Source: Nostoc sp. XA010 (GTDB lineage Bacteria; Cyanobacteriota; Cyanobacteriia; Cyanobacteriales; Nostocaceae). Taken from it: DNA of 32,259 bases. The notes under the pieces were generated by a model, which was not told the DNA's origin, did not search any database, and worked only from the letters and a program-made list of their open reading frames with translations. A program made the translations under genes and the position numbers. Of this stretch, positions 7,637 through 15,942 are shown one piece after another (positions within the stretch are counted from its first letter, which is position 1; the number at the start of each line of letters is the position of its first letter). Where the stretch lies: NCBI RefSeq assembly GCF_020829625.1, contig NZ_JAIVFX010000046.1, positions 1-32,259 on the forward strand, written 5' to 3'.

Positions 7637-10300
7637 ATGAAACCCAAGATTCATAAAAACAATCAGTGGCAACGGATATGTGACGGATTTAATATATGGT
7701 TGATTCATCCCTTTAAAATCCATAAGCTGCCTGTTTTCATTCTCTTGGTTCTAATGACAGCTTTTTTGTGCGTTATTACTTTTCCTGTTGCTGCAACTAT
7801 AAAGACACAAAATATCGCAACTCTTGGAATATCAATTCAAAATCCTCCTACACAAACACAAGACTTGCTGCAACAGAGTAAATTGCTGTATGAGGCAGGA
7901 CAATTTGCAGAAGCGGCTAAAGTTTTGCAACAAGCAGTTAAAAGTTTTGGCAACCAAGGCAATGAATTACAGCAAGCTGTAGCATTAAGTAATTTGGCGT
8001 TGGCATATCAAAAACTGGGTAATTTACCACCAGCGCAACAGGCAATTACAGATAGCTTGAAGTTGCTCGAAAAATCTTCTAATTCCCAAAATCTTCAGGT
8101 TTTGGCTCCAATTCTAGATATTCAAGGTAGTATTCAACTAGACTTGGGACAAGCCCAACAGGCACTTAACACCTGGCAACGTGCGGAAGCCAGCTATAAG
8201 CAATTAGGCGATCAAAATGGCATTATCCGCGATCGCATTAATCAAGCACAAGCATGGCAAGTTTTGGGATTTTACCGCCGGGGTTTGACAATCTTGACTC
8301 AATTGCAGCAGGAGTTCCAATCAAAACCTAATTCAGTCAGTAAAGCAGTAGAATTACGGTCTTTCGGTAATGCTCTGCAATTAGCCGGAGATTTGAATCA
8401 ATCCCGTCAGGTATTACAGCAAAGTTTGTCAATTGCCGAAAAATTGGATTCTCCCGAGGATGTCAGCGCAGCTTTATTCAGTTTAGGCAACACGGCACAA
8501 GTACAGCAAGATTTTAAGGGTGCAATACATTTTTATCAGCAAGCTGCTGCGATCGCTCCTAACTCGATTACCAAAGTTCAGGCTCAAGTTAATCAGTTGA
8601 ACTTGCTAGTAAACACGGGACAAACAACCGCCGTGAAGACATTATTGCCGCAAATTCAAACTCAACTGGTACAACTACCTGCTTCTGTGACAACTATTTA
8701 TGCACAGATTAATCTAGCTCAAAGCTTGATGAAATTCGGGACTACACCCCAAGCGATCGCTCAAATCTGCGCGAGAGCCTTGCAACAAGCTGAAGATTTG
8801 GCAGATAAACGAGCCAAGAGCTTTGCTCTTGGGACTCTAGGCAGTGTATACGAACAAACTAAACAATGGTCAATAGCCCAGAACCTTACCCAACAGGCAC
8901 TGACCATAGCCCAAACAATCAATGCCCCAGATATCGCTTATCGTTGGCATTGGCAGTTAGGACGCTTATTAAAACAGCAAAGAGAGATTGAGGGCGCTAT
9001 TGCCAGCTATGATACTGCGATCGGTGAGTTGCAGACTCTCCGTAGTGACTTAGTGGTTGTGAATCGAGATATCCAGTTTTCTTTTAAAGAAAGTGTAGAA
9101 CCTGTATATCGAGAGTCCGTAGAATTATTGTTGCAGTTTCAGCAAACTCATCCGAGCGAATCAACGCTAGACAAAGCTAGACAGAGGATTGAAGCACTGC
9201 AATTAGCAGAATTAGACGACTTTTTCCGTGAAGCTTGCATTAATGCCAAAACTGTTTTGCTTGACACCGTGGTAGATAAAGATAATCCCACAGCCGCAAT
9301 TATTTATCCAATTATTCTGCCTACTCAACTGCAAGTGATTGTTAAAATTCCTAAACAACCACTGCGTAATTATACAGTAAATAAGTCACAGAATCAGGTA
9401 GAAGGTACTATAAAACAACTCAGAGAGTATCTATTAGAACCCGATCGGACTGAGGAAGTGCAAGCGTTATCACAGGAAGTCTATGAGTGGTTAATCAAAG
9501 AAATTGAGTCAGATTTAAAAGATAGTGGAGTCAAAACCCTTGTATTTGTACTGGATGGAGTATTGCGAAATGTGCCAATGTCCATATTGTATGACGGTCA
9601 GCAATATCTGGTAGAAAAATATGCTGTAGCACTCAGTTTGGGACTCCAGTTGCTCGCACCCAAACCCTTGACACAAACAAAACTGAATGTACTAGCTGCT
9701 GGGTTAGTCCAACCACCACAAGGCTTTCAACAGCAATTTCCACCGTTACCAGAAATTAAATCAGAATTCGACTCTATTTCCCAAGCAATCGCATCTACCA
9801 CCCAGTTATTAGACCGAGACTTCACCAGCAAAAACCTAGAGAGTAAGGTGAATACTGTGCCATTTAATGTGTTACATCTGGCAACTCAGGGTCAATTTAG
9901 CTCCAGTGTTGAGAATACTTTTATACTTGCAAATGATGGGCCGATCAACGTTACGCAATTTGATAGCCTGCTGCGCCGTCGGGATCAAACTCGCTCAGAA
10001 GCCTTGGAAATGCTGGTGTTGAGTGCTTGCCAAACCGCTACTGGTGACAATCGTGCCACGCTAGGGCTAGCAGGAGTATCCGTGAAAGCTGGCGCTCGTA
10101 GTACCTTGGCTTCACTATGGCATATCAGTGATAAATCTACTGCTATCTTAATTGGTGAATTTTATCGTGAGTTAGTTAAAACTAAGGTGACAAAGGCTGA
10201 AGCCTTGCGTCGTGCCCAAGTAAAGTTGTTAAAAGATTATCCCAATTACAGTCGTCCTGGCTACTGGGCAGCTTATGTATTGGTTGGTAATTGGCTTTGA
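7637..10300 (+). CDS. TPR-CHAT protein (caspase-like fold, probable catalytic His missing)
   Basis: The 887-residue protein starts with a short basic head and a hydrophobic segment (about residues 35-55, VFILLVLMTAFLCVITFPVA) that can be a signal anchor. A long array of TPR-like helix pairs follows (about 75-500, e.g. SNLALAYQKLGN, FSLGNTAQVQQDF). The C-terminal CHAT domain (about 590-887) contains LVFVLDGVLRNVPMSILYDG, LVLSACQTATGD with the nucleophile at Cys798, and the closing RPGYWAAYVLVGNW. The usual HxATHG motif is here HLATQG: the His normally paired with the Cys is Gln751 (CAG), so protease activity is doubtful. GGGAGG precedes the ATG by seven bases. It lies 33 bases after tpsA, a recurrent cyanobacterial arrangement, which suggests a role linked to the exoprotein. 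Length and domain order are normal for the family. Confidence 0.88.
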   Translation: MKPKIHKNNQWQRICDGFNIWLIHPFKIHKLPVFILLVLMTAFLCVITFPVAATIKTQNIATLGISIQNPPTQTQDLLQQSKLLYEAGQFAEAAKVLQQAVKSFGNQGNELQQAVALSNLALAYQKLGNLPPAQQAITDSLKLLEKSSNSQNLQVLAPILDIQGSIQLDLGQAQQALNTWQRAEASYKQLGDQNGIIRDRINQAQAWQVLGFYRRGLTILTQLQQEFQSKPNSVSKAVELRSFGNALQLAGDLNQSRQVLQQSLSIAEKLDSPEDVSAALFSLGNTAQVQQDFKGAIHFYQQAAAIAPNSITKVQAQVNQLNLLVNTGQTTAVKTLLPQIQTQLVQLPASVTTIYAQINLAQSLMKFGTTPQAIAQICARALQQAEDLADKRAKSFALGTLGSVYEQTKQWSIAQNLTQQALTIAQTINAPDIAYRWHWQLGRLLKQQREIEGAIASYDTAIGELQTLRSDLVVVNRDIQFSFKESVEPVYRESVELLLQFQQTHPSESTLDKARQRIEALQLAELDDFFREACINAKTVLLDTVVDKDNPTAAIIYPIILPTQLQVIVKIPKQPLRNYTVNKSQNQVEGTIKQLREYLLEPDRTEEVQALSQEVYEWLIKEIESDLKDSGVKTLVFVLDGVLRNVPMSILYDGQQYLVEKYAVALSLGLQLLAPKPLTQTKLNVLAAGLVQPPQGFQQQFPPLPEIKSEFDSISQAIASTTQLLDRDFTSKNLESKVNTVPFNVLHLATQGQFSSSVENTFILANDGPINVTQFDSLLRRRDQTRSEALEMLVLSACQTATGDNRATLGLAGVSVKAGARSTLASLWHISDKSTAILIGEFYRELVKTKVTKAEALRRAQVKLLKDYPNYSRPGYWAAYVLVGNWL

Positions 10301-10424
10301 CAGATTATGCTAAGCAGGTATTGTCAAATTAAGCTAATCAGCATTTAAGCTGCAACATAGCAGATTTTAATTATACAGCTATAGGGACAAAAACTAATTC
10401 CTTGCTGCATAAGGATTTTACAGA

Positions 10425-10484
10425 TTTTTCAAAAAAGTTTCTCTTCTCGGTGCATAAAAACTAAAAGTCGTCGTAAAGAGTGAT
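10425..10484 (+). promoter_or_regulatory. Shared upstream element of double-glycine peptide B
   Basis: This 60-base element has T5C-A6, a CT-rich stretch, TGCATAAA at 10451, exactly 12 bases, and TCGTAAAGAGTGAT at 10471. It matches the minus-strand element at 2748-2808 upstream of peptide A. It ends 174 bases before the ATG of peptide B. The rest of the 10301-10658 spacer holds no gene. A common transcription factor site or common leader RNA is the simplest reading. Confidence 0.6.
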
Positions 10485-10658
10485 ATGCAGAGAAGTTCAT
10501 TGAGTAAGTACTACAAAAAAGGTGCAAATAAGCTGAATTAAAGTTTATTTAATTATCTCTGCATGGGGCATTTAATTATTGCCTGATTACTTATTCCTCT
10601 ATCTGGGGAACAACTTCTTTTTCCGAAACTTAAGTCAATTTTAATCAAGGAGAAAAAC

Positions 10659-10961
10659 ATGAACGACAATCAGCATGAACAATTGTTCACTGAATTAATC
10701 CCTGAAGAAGCAGCTGCCATCAATGGCGGTTGGGGCATTAAGAGCATTGTCAACGATGTCGCCAATGCCGTAGACACAGCTACTGACGTAGTGGAAGATC
10801 CTGGTAGCGCTGCTGCGGCAGTTGTCGGAGGCGCTGTTGGTGCTGGTGTTGGTGCTATTGGTGGTGCCTTAGGTTTGGACACTGACATCTTCAGGGGAGC
10901 CAAGAGTGGAGCCAAGAGTGGAGCCAAGGCTGGATCTAAACTTGCGCGATATCTACTCTAA
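10659..10961 (+). CDS. Double-glycine leader peptide B (class IIb bacteriocin-like, 100 aa)
   Basis: The product begins MNDNQHEQLFTELIPEEAAA then INGG and Trp, a standard double-glycine leader of about 24 residues. The mature part of about 76 residues has an acidic amphipathic helix (NDVANAVDTATDVVEDPG), a Gly/Ala-rich membrane-type segment with GxxxG spacing (VVGGAVGAGVGAIGGALG), and a basic tail with the repeats GAKSGAKSGAKAGSK. This resembles two-peptide and pore-forming class II bacteriocins. AAGGAG lies six bases before the ATG. It shares leader pattern and upstream element with peptide A at 2448-2642. No immunity gene or C39 transporter is recognised nearby. Antimicrobial or signalling function is inferred. 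Confidence 0.75.
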   Translation: MNDNQHEQLFTELIPEEAAAINGGWGIKSIVNDVANAVDTATDVVEDPGSAAAAVVGGAVGAGVGAIGGALGLDTDIFRGAKSGAKSGAKAGSKLARYLL

Positions 10962-11080
10962 TTTAAGTCAGGATGCTGGGCTGTTTCATTCCCTACAAAG
11001 CTTAAAAACCAAGCGTTATAGCAATTTAAAATTGATGATTTTGCTATTTGCGCGGTGAGAGACAATTACACAGCTGAGAG

Positions 11081-11538
11081 GGGAAATAACTATCAACAGT
11101 CCAGATACTGACCTCAGTCACGGCTTAATTCAACTATCCTCTAACCTTATGGATGCATCCCAACAAATTCCCTCTGGTTGCACACCCAGAGGAAGACAAA
11201 ACGCTAGTCGCTTTATCGCCACAGGACGCGGTGGATTACCCCAAAGCCCTAACAAACCGTTGTGGAAGCAGTGATTACTAGTTGGGTAGATTTGCCCGCA
11301 CAATCAACACACAGCCACAGATAAATTATCCACTGCAACTATGGCTAAATCTAGCGATCGGATTATGGAGGCTCAAGGATGGATTGTCAATGCTAAGGGT
11401 GATGTTGTTCTTGTGGCTCAATCTGAGCAAAGTTCTTCTATTCCCTCTGCCATGTCCTGTAGTCCATAATTCATTACCCCAATTGGGTAGGAATTCCTAT
11501 GAAATCCAAGAGTCATAAAAACAATCAGTGGCAACGAA
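11081..11538 (+). pseudogene. Duplicated tpsA 3' end plus CHAT 5' end
   Basis: This stretch is a diverged copy of 7213-7673. It begins in the tpsA C-terminal coding region (NSPDTD, then SSNLMDASQQI, CTPRGRQNASRFIATGRG), loses frame near 11262 through a small deletion, recovers the region coding for EAQGWIVNAKGDVVLVAQ, passes the old tpsA stop (11467-11469) and the intergenic spacer, and continues through the first 13 codons of the CHAT gene (MKSKSHKNNQWQR, at 11499). It has no start and is frameshifted, so it is not expressed as TpsA. It ends abruptly where the DM9 gene begins. Confidence 0.85.
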
Positions 11539-11558
11539 TGCTCAGTGAGGATAAAAGG

Positions 11559-12107
11559 ATGAACACTAACTTTACAAAAGTAAGTTTGCTGAAATTCAGT
11601 CGGATCGCTACACTTCTAGCAACTGGAATAGCAGTTTCTATAGCAGTACCTGCATTGGCAAGTGTTTCATGGGTAAATTACGAAAAGAAAAAAACCAATA
11701 ACTATATCCCTACTAATGCTGTTGTTGGTGGCAGTCAGAATGGAAAGAAACTGTATGTTTGCCAAGCGATACATGATCAAAAGTATATACCTGGAAAGTT
11801 AACTGAGGCTCATAATTGCTTCATTCCGGGGGGGAATAAAGAATATCGCTATACCAAGTATCGTGTACTAACGGGAAACAACTGGAGCTGGAGAAATACT
11901 GGGGGAGAATCGCCATCTTCTAGAGATAGAGTTTGGGGCGGCAATCAAGATAATGATGGAAACACATTATATGTTTGCAGAGCCAAGTACAAAGGTGAGT
12001 ATATACCTGGAAAATACTATGAGCCGACTAAAACCTGCTACGTTCCATTTGGAGGAGCAGAATACCGATTTACAGACAAAAATTTCGAGTTTTTGATGGC
12101 AAACTAA
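11559..12107 (+). CDS. Secreted DM9-repeat (DUF3421) protein
   Basis: I use the ATG at 11559 because it opens a clear signal peptide (MNTNFTKVSLLKF... ending PALA near residue 34). The frame also extends 20 codons upstream into the duplicated CHAT start, at 11499, which has its own ATG. The mature part has two DM9-like repeats of about 70 residues: first WVNYEKKK...IPTNAVVGG...LYVCQA...YIPGKL...CFIPGG..EYRY, then RVWGGNQDNDGNTLYVCRA with YIPGKYYEPTKTCYVPFGG. DM9/DUF3421 modules are secreted or surface proteins, and some eukaryotic members bind mannose. Four cysteines, two per repeat, fit a matched pair in each repeat. The pair of genes with 12211-12789 may be co-expressed. The role as a lectin is an inference from the family. 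Confidence 0.8.
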   Translation: MNTNFTKVSLLKFSRIATLLATGIAVSIAVPALASVSWVNYEKKKTNNYIPTNAVVGGSQNGKKLYVCQAIHDQKYIPGKLTEAHNCFIPGGNKEYRYTKYRVLTGNNWSWRNTGGESPSSRDRVWGGNQDNDGNTLYVCRAKYKGEYIPGKYYEPTKTCYVPFGGAEYRFTDKNFEFLMAN

Positions 12108-12210
12108 ACTCAATAGACTGACAACTTTTGAGATACTTTTGGCGGTCATAGCCATTGCTGAAAAATAGTAGTTATCGAAAATGCTAATCATTCATAAGGA
12201 GTAGAAAATA

Positions 12211-12789
12211 ATGAGGCTTTCTTACACAATAATTGGAATATTAATAGTACTTTCTTCTCCCGTAGTAACCTTTGCTCAAGATTTCTCTTTTCAAAATATC
12301 AATCCACCTGAACCTTTTACTAATTATGTTGAAAGTTATAAAACAAAATTTGAAGATCTGACAAAAAAATACACAACTTCACCTATCACACCCGCTGTTT
12401 TCATACAATTTAGCAATGATTTAAGTCAACTTGAAGATGAATTTAGGCAAGAGCGTCGTGAAGATTACGAAACCTTTCGCAAAGTAACGACATTAGGACA
12501 AAGTTGTACTAATGGCACTCCTGGTAAAAGAAAAGTATGTCCTGCGCCAACAATAACTTGCCCTGGTGATTTTGAATTGGTATCACAAGAAACCTACATA
12601 ACGGGAGGTGGTGCCGCGGAGCTTGGTAGATCTAATACAGAGCTATCGTGGGAAGTTGTCAAAACAGGAAAAGGAAGAAATGAGGGAACTGCTGTAGTAA
12701 GCTGTAAGTATTCAGATGTCTTTATCAGTAATACAGTAGCCAATGAAATCACAGAAATTAAAAAACTTGCAGGTTTTGGGGATAGTTGA
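12211..12789 (+). CDS. Secreted protein of unknown function
   Basis: The 192-residue product begins with a clean signal peptide (MRLSYTIIGILIVLSSPVVT, cleavage after FA near residue 22). The mature protein has a charged helical N-half (KFEDLTKKY, QLEDEFRQERREDYETFRK) and a C-half with four cysteines (QSC, KVC, ITC, VSC), which could form two disulfides. AAGGAG lies nine bases before the ATG. It is about 100 bases downstream of the DM9 gene on the same strand. I do not recognise a family. Confidence 0.7.
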   Translation: MRLSYTIIGILIVLSSPVVTFAQDFSFQNINPPEPFTNYVESYKTKFEDLTKKYTTSPITPAVFIQFSNDLSQLEDEFRQERREDYETFRKVTTLGQSCTNGTPGKRKVCPAPTITCPGDFELVSQETYITGGGAAELGRSNTELSWEVVKTGKGRNEGTAVVSCKYSDVFISNTVANEITEIKKLAGFGDS

Positions 12790-13063
12790 AAAGCAGACAT
12801 TTCTTATCCATAAGAGATTGAGGTAAATACACATTTGTCAAGACGGTGCAGAAAGAGGAGATAAATGACCTTACAACTTTAGAAAAGCGCGGTAAATTCT
12901 CCTAATTTGGATACTTAATTAAAATTTACAACAACAAGCGTGATCTACATATAGTTGTCGTTTATTTGGTTATAGGAAGATAGCGTATTCCTTGGAAGCC
13001 AACAATATCGTAGAGGAAAGAATCTAAACTTGACTTCACCTGTTATTGGTTAATCTCTAATAG

Positions 13064-13109
13064 AAAGTATGAGCTAATACGCTTACAACAAGTTAGTTCA
13101 TACTTTTTT
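13064..13109 (+). terminator. Rho-independent terminator
   Basis: Arms AAAGTATGAGCTAA (13064-13077) and TTAGTTCATACTTT (13093-13106) pair over 14 positions with one wobble around a 15-base loop and run into a T tract. It is 275 bases after the 12211-12789 gene; the spacer 12790-13063 holds no ORF I can support. It could end that transcript. Confidence 0.6.
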
Positions 13110-13165
13110 GTTTTTGTTCTAATTTATCTATTTTCATGGTTAATTTTGAAAAACTATCTTTACAA

Positions 13166-13387
13166 TTATCCCGTCCGCGTTTGAACATTATTGTCTAAAG
13201 CTTTATCGAGTTTAGAATTCGCATTCTCCAAATCCTGAGATATTTCTAGAGTAACTTTATTGATTTGCACTTGCCTAGACTTCACAACTAAAACTTGTTC
13301 ACCGTTTTTGTAAGCGATCGCCCAATCTCGTCGCTCAGGATGGATGTTTGAGTAGTTTCTCCGACACACTACCTTTGATTTTGCCAC
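13166..13387 (-). CDS. Small hypothetical protein
   Basis: A 73-residue frame starting with GTG: a basic N-terminus (MAKSKVVCRRNY), a short segment resembling a beta-rich domain (DWAIAYKNGEQVLVVKSRQV) and a helical C-terminus (LEISQDLENANSKLDKAL). No good ribosome site precedes it and no family is recognised. It may be a real small gene or a fragment of a larger one. Confidence 0.35.
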   Translation of the reverse strand: MAKSKVVCRRNYSNIHPERRDWAIAYKNGEQVLVVKSRQVQINKVTLEISQDLENANSKLDKALDNNVQTRTG

Positions 13388-14094
13388 TTTTCAAATGTAC
13401 GGATCTTTTTCAGAAATCAAATACTAGTCCTATATAATTCGTTCGCTATGTAATACTCTTCAGCTAGAGTTTTGTACTTTATGCAAAAAGAGCGAAAAAC
13501 TATCCAGAAGAGACAAACTTTCGGCAAAATGTTTCTGATTTTAGCACTAATTCGGGCTTTTGAGCTTTATTGTCGAACCTAGTTTTAATATCTAACTAAT
13601 AATTTTGCATAACAGAAACTGAAGAACCAAAATTATTAAACCTTAATGCTCCTAGAAAATTTTCTTGAGGCATTAAGGTTTCGTTAAGTTGTAGAGTTAA
13701 ATATAGTGCTTGAATGAAAGTCTATATCCAGAGTAGTTAGTCAAGTTCAGTTTTGGGTAAAGAGCAAATGAAGATTAGATGCAATTATATGAAGAAAGAT
13801 TTACTAAATTCAATCGGCAATCTTTATTAATCATACACCTCTTGCAAGGCTCACTATAATTGCGCTTTGCTTGACAATATTTACAAAAAATACAAGCTCC
13901 TTTCAAATGTTCTAAAGTTCATATAAATAATTTATCAGTGAAGTTTTGGGATACAAGTAAATACTCTGGGGAGGGATGTGTTAAAAATAGTTTTACGGCA
14001 AGTATGCTGTGGTTAACATCTATATATTTGTTAAGTATTGCACTTGGCATTTAAAGTCTAGATAATTCATTAAAATTAATTATTAGGGCAAGTC
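13388..14094. other. Gene-free spacer of about 700 bases
   Basis: AT-rich, no supported ORF on either strand. It contains one long imperfect hairpin at 13638-13681 (listed separately). No tRNA, riboswitch or known repeat is recognisable. Confidence 0.5.
13638..13681. repeat. 44-base inverted repeat
   Basis: AAACCTTAATGC at 13638 pairs perfectly with GCATTAAGGTTT at 13670, and AAAA/TTTT at the centre also pairs, with a 6-base mismatched zone between. No T run follows, so it is not a typical terminator. It could be a small folded element or a binding site. Confidence 0.5.
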
Positions 14095-14316
14095 ATGAAC
14101 AAAAAATGGGCTATCAAACGAATTACAATAAATCTCGCATCAGTTGAAAGCGAAAAACTTGAACGATATTGTGCAATGACAGGTAGACCTGCAACTGATG
14201 TGATTCGGGAGTTGATTCGCTCTCTCTCCATAACCGAGTTGTCAGCATCTGAACAGACTATACCATGTAACTCTGACCCCGTTGTACACAACCATTCTTT
14301 ACCTACTCATTGTTAA
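14095..14316 (+). CDS. Small ribbon-helix-helix-like protein
   Basis: The 73-residue product begins MNKKWAIKRITINLASVESE, then KLERYCAMTGRPATDVIREL. A basic beta strand (KRITINLAS) followed by two helices (SEKLERYCAMTG and ATDVIRELIRSL) is the ribbon-helix-helix (CopG/Arc-like) pattern. The tail after residue 55 is polar. AGGGCAAG upstream is a weak ribosome site. RHH proteins of this size are usually plasmid transcriptional repressors or antitoxins. No toxin partner is evident next to it. Target unknown. Confidence 0.55.
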   Translation: MNKKWAIKRITINLASVESEKLERYCAMTGRPATDVIRELIRSLSITELSASEQTIPCNSDPVVHNHSLPTHC

Positions 14317-14576
14317 CTAAAATACCCAAGATTTAACTAGCACGATATACACAACGCCTATGTGCTAGGTCTTGGTTATATTGCCAATAATGCAAAATAC
14401 CCGAAAGCAATGCATATATCCATCACATTATTGTATTGCTCTCCATCTTTTTTGTTGAGTTCCCAAGCGAAATTAGCAGTATTCTATTTACGGCTTGCAC
14501 TCAATTATATATTTCTCTTCAATAGCTCAAGGCTTACTTTTTACTCATTACCTTTGTAATACTATAAGTAATAACA

Positions 14577-14831
14577 ATGGTTCCAGTTTCGTTAATTTTT
14601 GATGATTCTGTTTTAAATATTAGACCTGAATTCAATCGTGAATCTGTGACAGTTGTTCCAATGAGCAGAGGACCCAATATTGGGGAATTTGTAGAGATTT
14701 ATCTAAATCAAAACATCTATTCTCAAGCAGAAAACTTCACAGTAACTAAAGTTGTTCACTGGGTTCTTTTGGAAGGAGATTTTAGGGACTCGGAGCCAAA
14801 AGCTGAAATTACTCTTGCTTTACAAAGCTAA
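14577..14831 (+). CDS. Small hypothetical protein, predicted beta-rich
   Basis: The 84-residue frame (MVPVSLIFDDSVLNIRPEF ...) has alternating hydrophobic strands (VTVVPM, FVEIYLNQNIY, TVTKVVHWVLLEGDF, KAEITLAL) that look like a compact beta domain. No signal peptide, no family recognised and no strong ribosome site. A perfect hairpin 17 bases after the stop supports a real transcript end. Confidence 0.45.
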   Translation: MVPVSLIFDDSVLNIRPEFNRESVTVVPMSRGPNIGEFVEIYLNQNIYSQAENFTVTKVVHWVLLEGDFRDSEPKAEITLALQS

Positions 14832-14847
14832 TTTGGACAAAATACAC

Positions 14848-14874
14848 ATCTTGCAAAAGTAACTTTTGCAAGAT
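14848..14874 (+). terminator. Perfect 12-bp hairpin, terminator-like
   Basis: ATCTTGCAAAAG, loop TAA, CTTTTGCAAGAT: a perfect stem with a 3-base loop, 16 bases after the 14577-14831 stop codon. It is not followed by a T run (ACCGGG follows), so it may be a terminator without a U tract or an RNA-protecting hairpin. Confidence 0.45.
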
Positions 14875-15028
14875 ACCGGGTCAAGGGTAGGCTGTTGACT
14901 CTTGACACCTGCATATTTCATTCTCGACTGGATTCTTATCAAAAAATCCTGTATTTACGGGTATATTCTGATGCTGATATTAGGATAACCCGTAGATGGT
15001 AGATTGAGAACGAAATCAATCCAATATT

Positions 15029-15337
15029 ATGCAAAGTTTCACAGACCTAGAAAAAAAATTATTAGAGGTACGCAAGTTACAGTCTCAAGTAGACAAGAAA
15101 AAAACCGAATTGGACAAGCAAATCAGACAGCTACTCCAAAACAAGTCCCAACTTGACAAGCTCATGGAGCAAGCACGTCAAAAAGAGTCCCTTGTGCAAT
15201 GCCAGATAGTAGATGGAAAAATTGCAAACAGTTTTAAGAGGGGGACTTCTACCCCCTTTCTCAAGCTGCCTAAATCAACATTATCATTGGCGCGGCTTGG
15301 GAGCATTAACTGTAGTGCCTTGTTCAGACACAAGTGA
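15029..15337 (+). CDS. Small coiled-coil protein
   Basis: Residues 5-60 form a strong predicted coiled coil (LEKKLLEVRKLQSQVDKKKT, ELDKQIRQLLQNKSQLDKLM). After residue 65 the sequence is irregular. The last 54 bases overlap the convergent gene at 15284-15799, so the original C-terminus may have been different or the overlap is genuine. No family recognised; histone-like and cell-structure proteins often have such a composition, but that is not evidence. Confidence 0.45.
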   Translation: MQSFTDLEKKLLEVRKLQSQVDKKKTELDKQIRQLLQNKSQLDKLMEQARQKESLVQCQIVDGKIANSFKRGTSTPFLKLPKSTLSLARLGSINCSALFRHK

Positions 15338-15799
15338 TGGGAATATCTGAGAAAATTCTGTTCGTTCATCACCAACTACAAGAACCACAGTGTTATTCAT
15401 AGATGTAACATATCCGATTTTATCCCTTACTTTGCCATCAATAGAGACACTAATAGAACCTTCTCCAGTGTCATCTAGTTTGAAGTCAAATGAGCCACCT
15501 TTTTTCAAGCTAAATTTCTGAAGTTTCTGAGAAGGAAATCCTAAAACTACTTCATGATCCTGATTGGCATTACTGACTACATGAAAGTACCCATTCATCA
15601 TGAAGTCCTTATCATACTCACCTCGACCTATCCAGGTTAAAAGCCCACTAACGAACAGCGATATAACGATAAACAGTGCTGTTTTTGGAGATTTCATGAC
15701 AGGTGCAAGTTTTATGCTGACTAAATATTCTACATCTTCAAATAACCGGATTTCTGATACAATTCCATAATTTTCTGACTTGACATTAAATGAGTTCAC
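15284..15799 (-). CDS. Membrane-anchored protein of unknown function
   Basis: The 171-residue frame starts with GTG at 15799; an ATG at 15697 (MKSPKTALFIVISLFVSGLL) is an alternative start that would put the membrane segment at the N-terminus. After that segment the protein is soluble and beta-rich (GYFHVVSNANQDHEVVLGFP, FSLKKGGSFDFKLDDTGEGS, ISVSIDGKVRDKIGYVTSMN), which suggests a periplasmic or extracytoplasmic domain. No ribosome site decides the start. It overlaps the convergent coiled-coil ORF by 54 bases. Family not recognised. Confidence 0.5.
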   Translation of the reverse strand: MNSFNVKSENYGIVSEIRLFEDVEYLVSIKLAPVMKSPKTALFIVISLFVSGLLTWIGRGEYDKDFMMNGYFHVVSNANQDHEVVLGFPSQKLQKFSLKKGGSFDFKLDDTGEGSISVSIDGKVRDKIGYVTSMNNTVVLVVGDERTEFSQIFPSLVSEQGTTVNAPKPRQ

Positions 15800-15942
15800 G
15801 TTCTAGCACTAAAGAGTTAGTGAAACTGTAACATTTTGGCAAGTATAAATAAGCACTTAAGTGACAAAGGCATGGTTTCACTACTTACACAACACGATGT
15901 CCTTCGCAAAGCGTATCGTAGAGAAGGCGGGCTAAACCTACA

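Noticed and set aside
14362..14559. 65-codon hydrophobic plus-strand frame
   Set aside because: Begins mid-spacer without a ribosome site, and its Leu/Ser/Phe-rich make-up is typical of AT-rich non-coding DNA.
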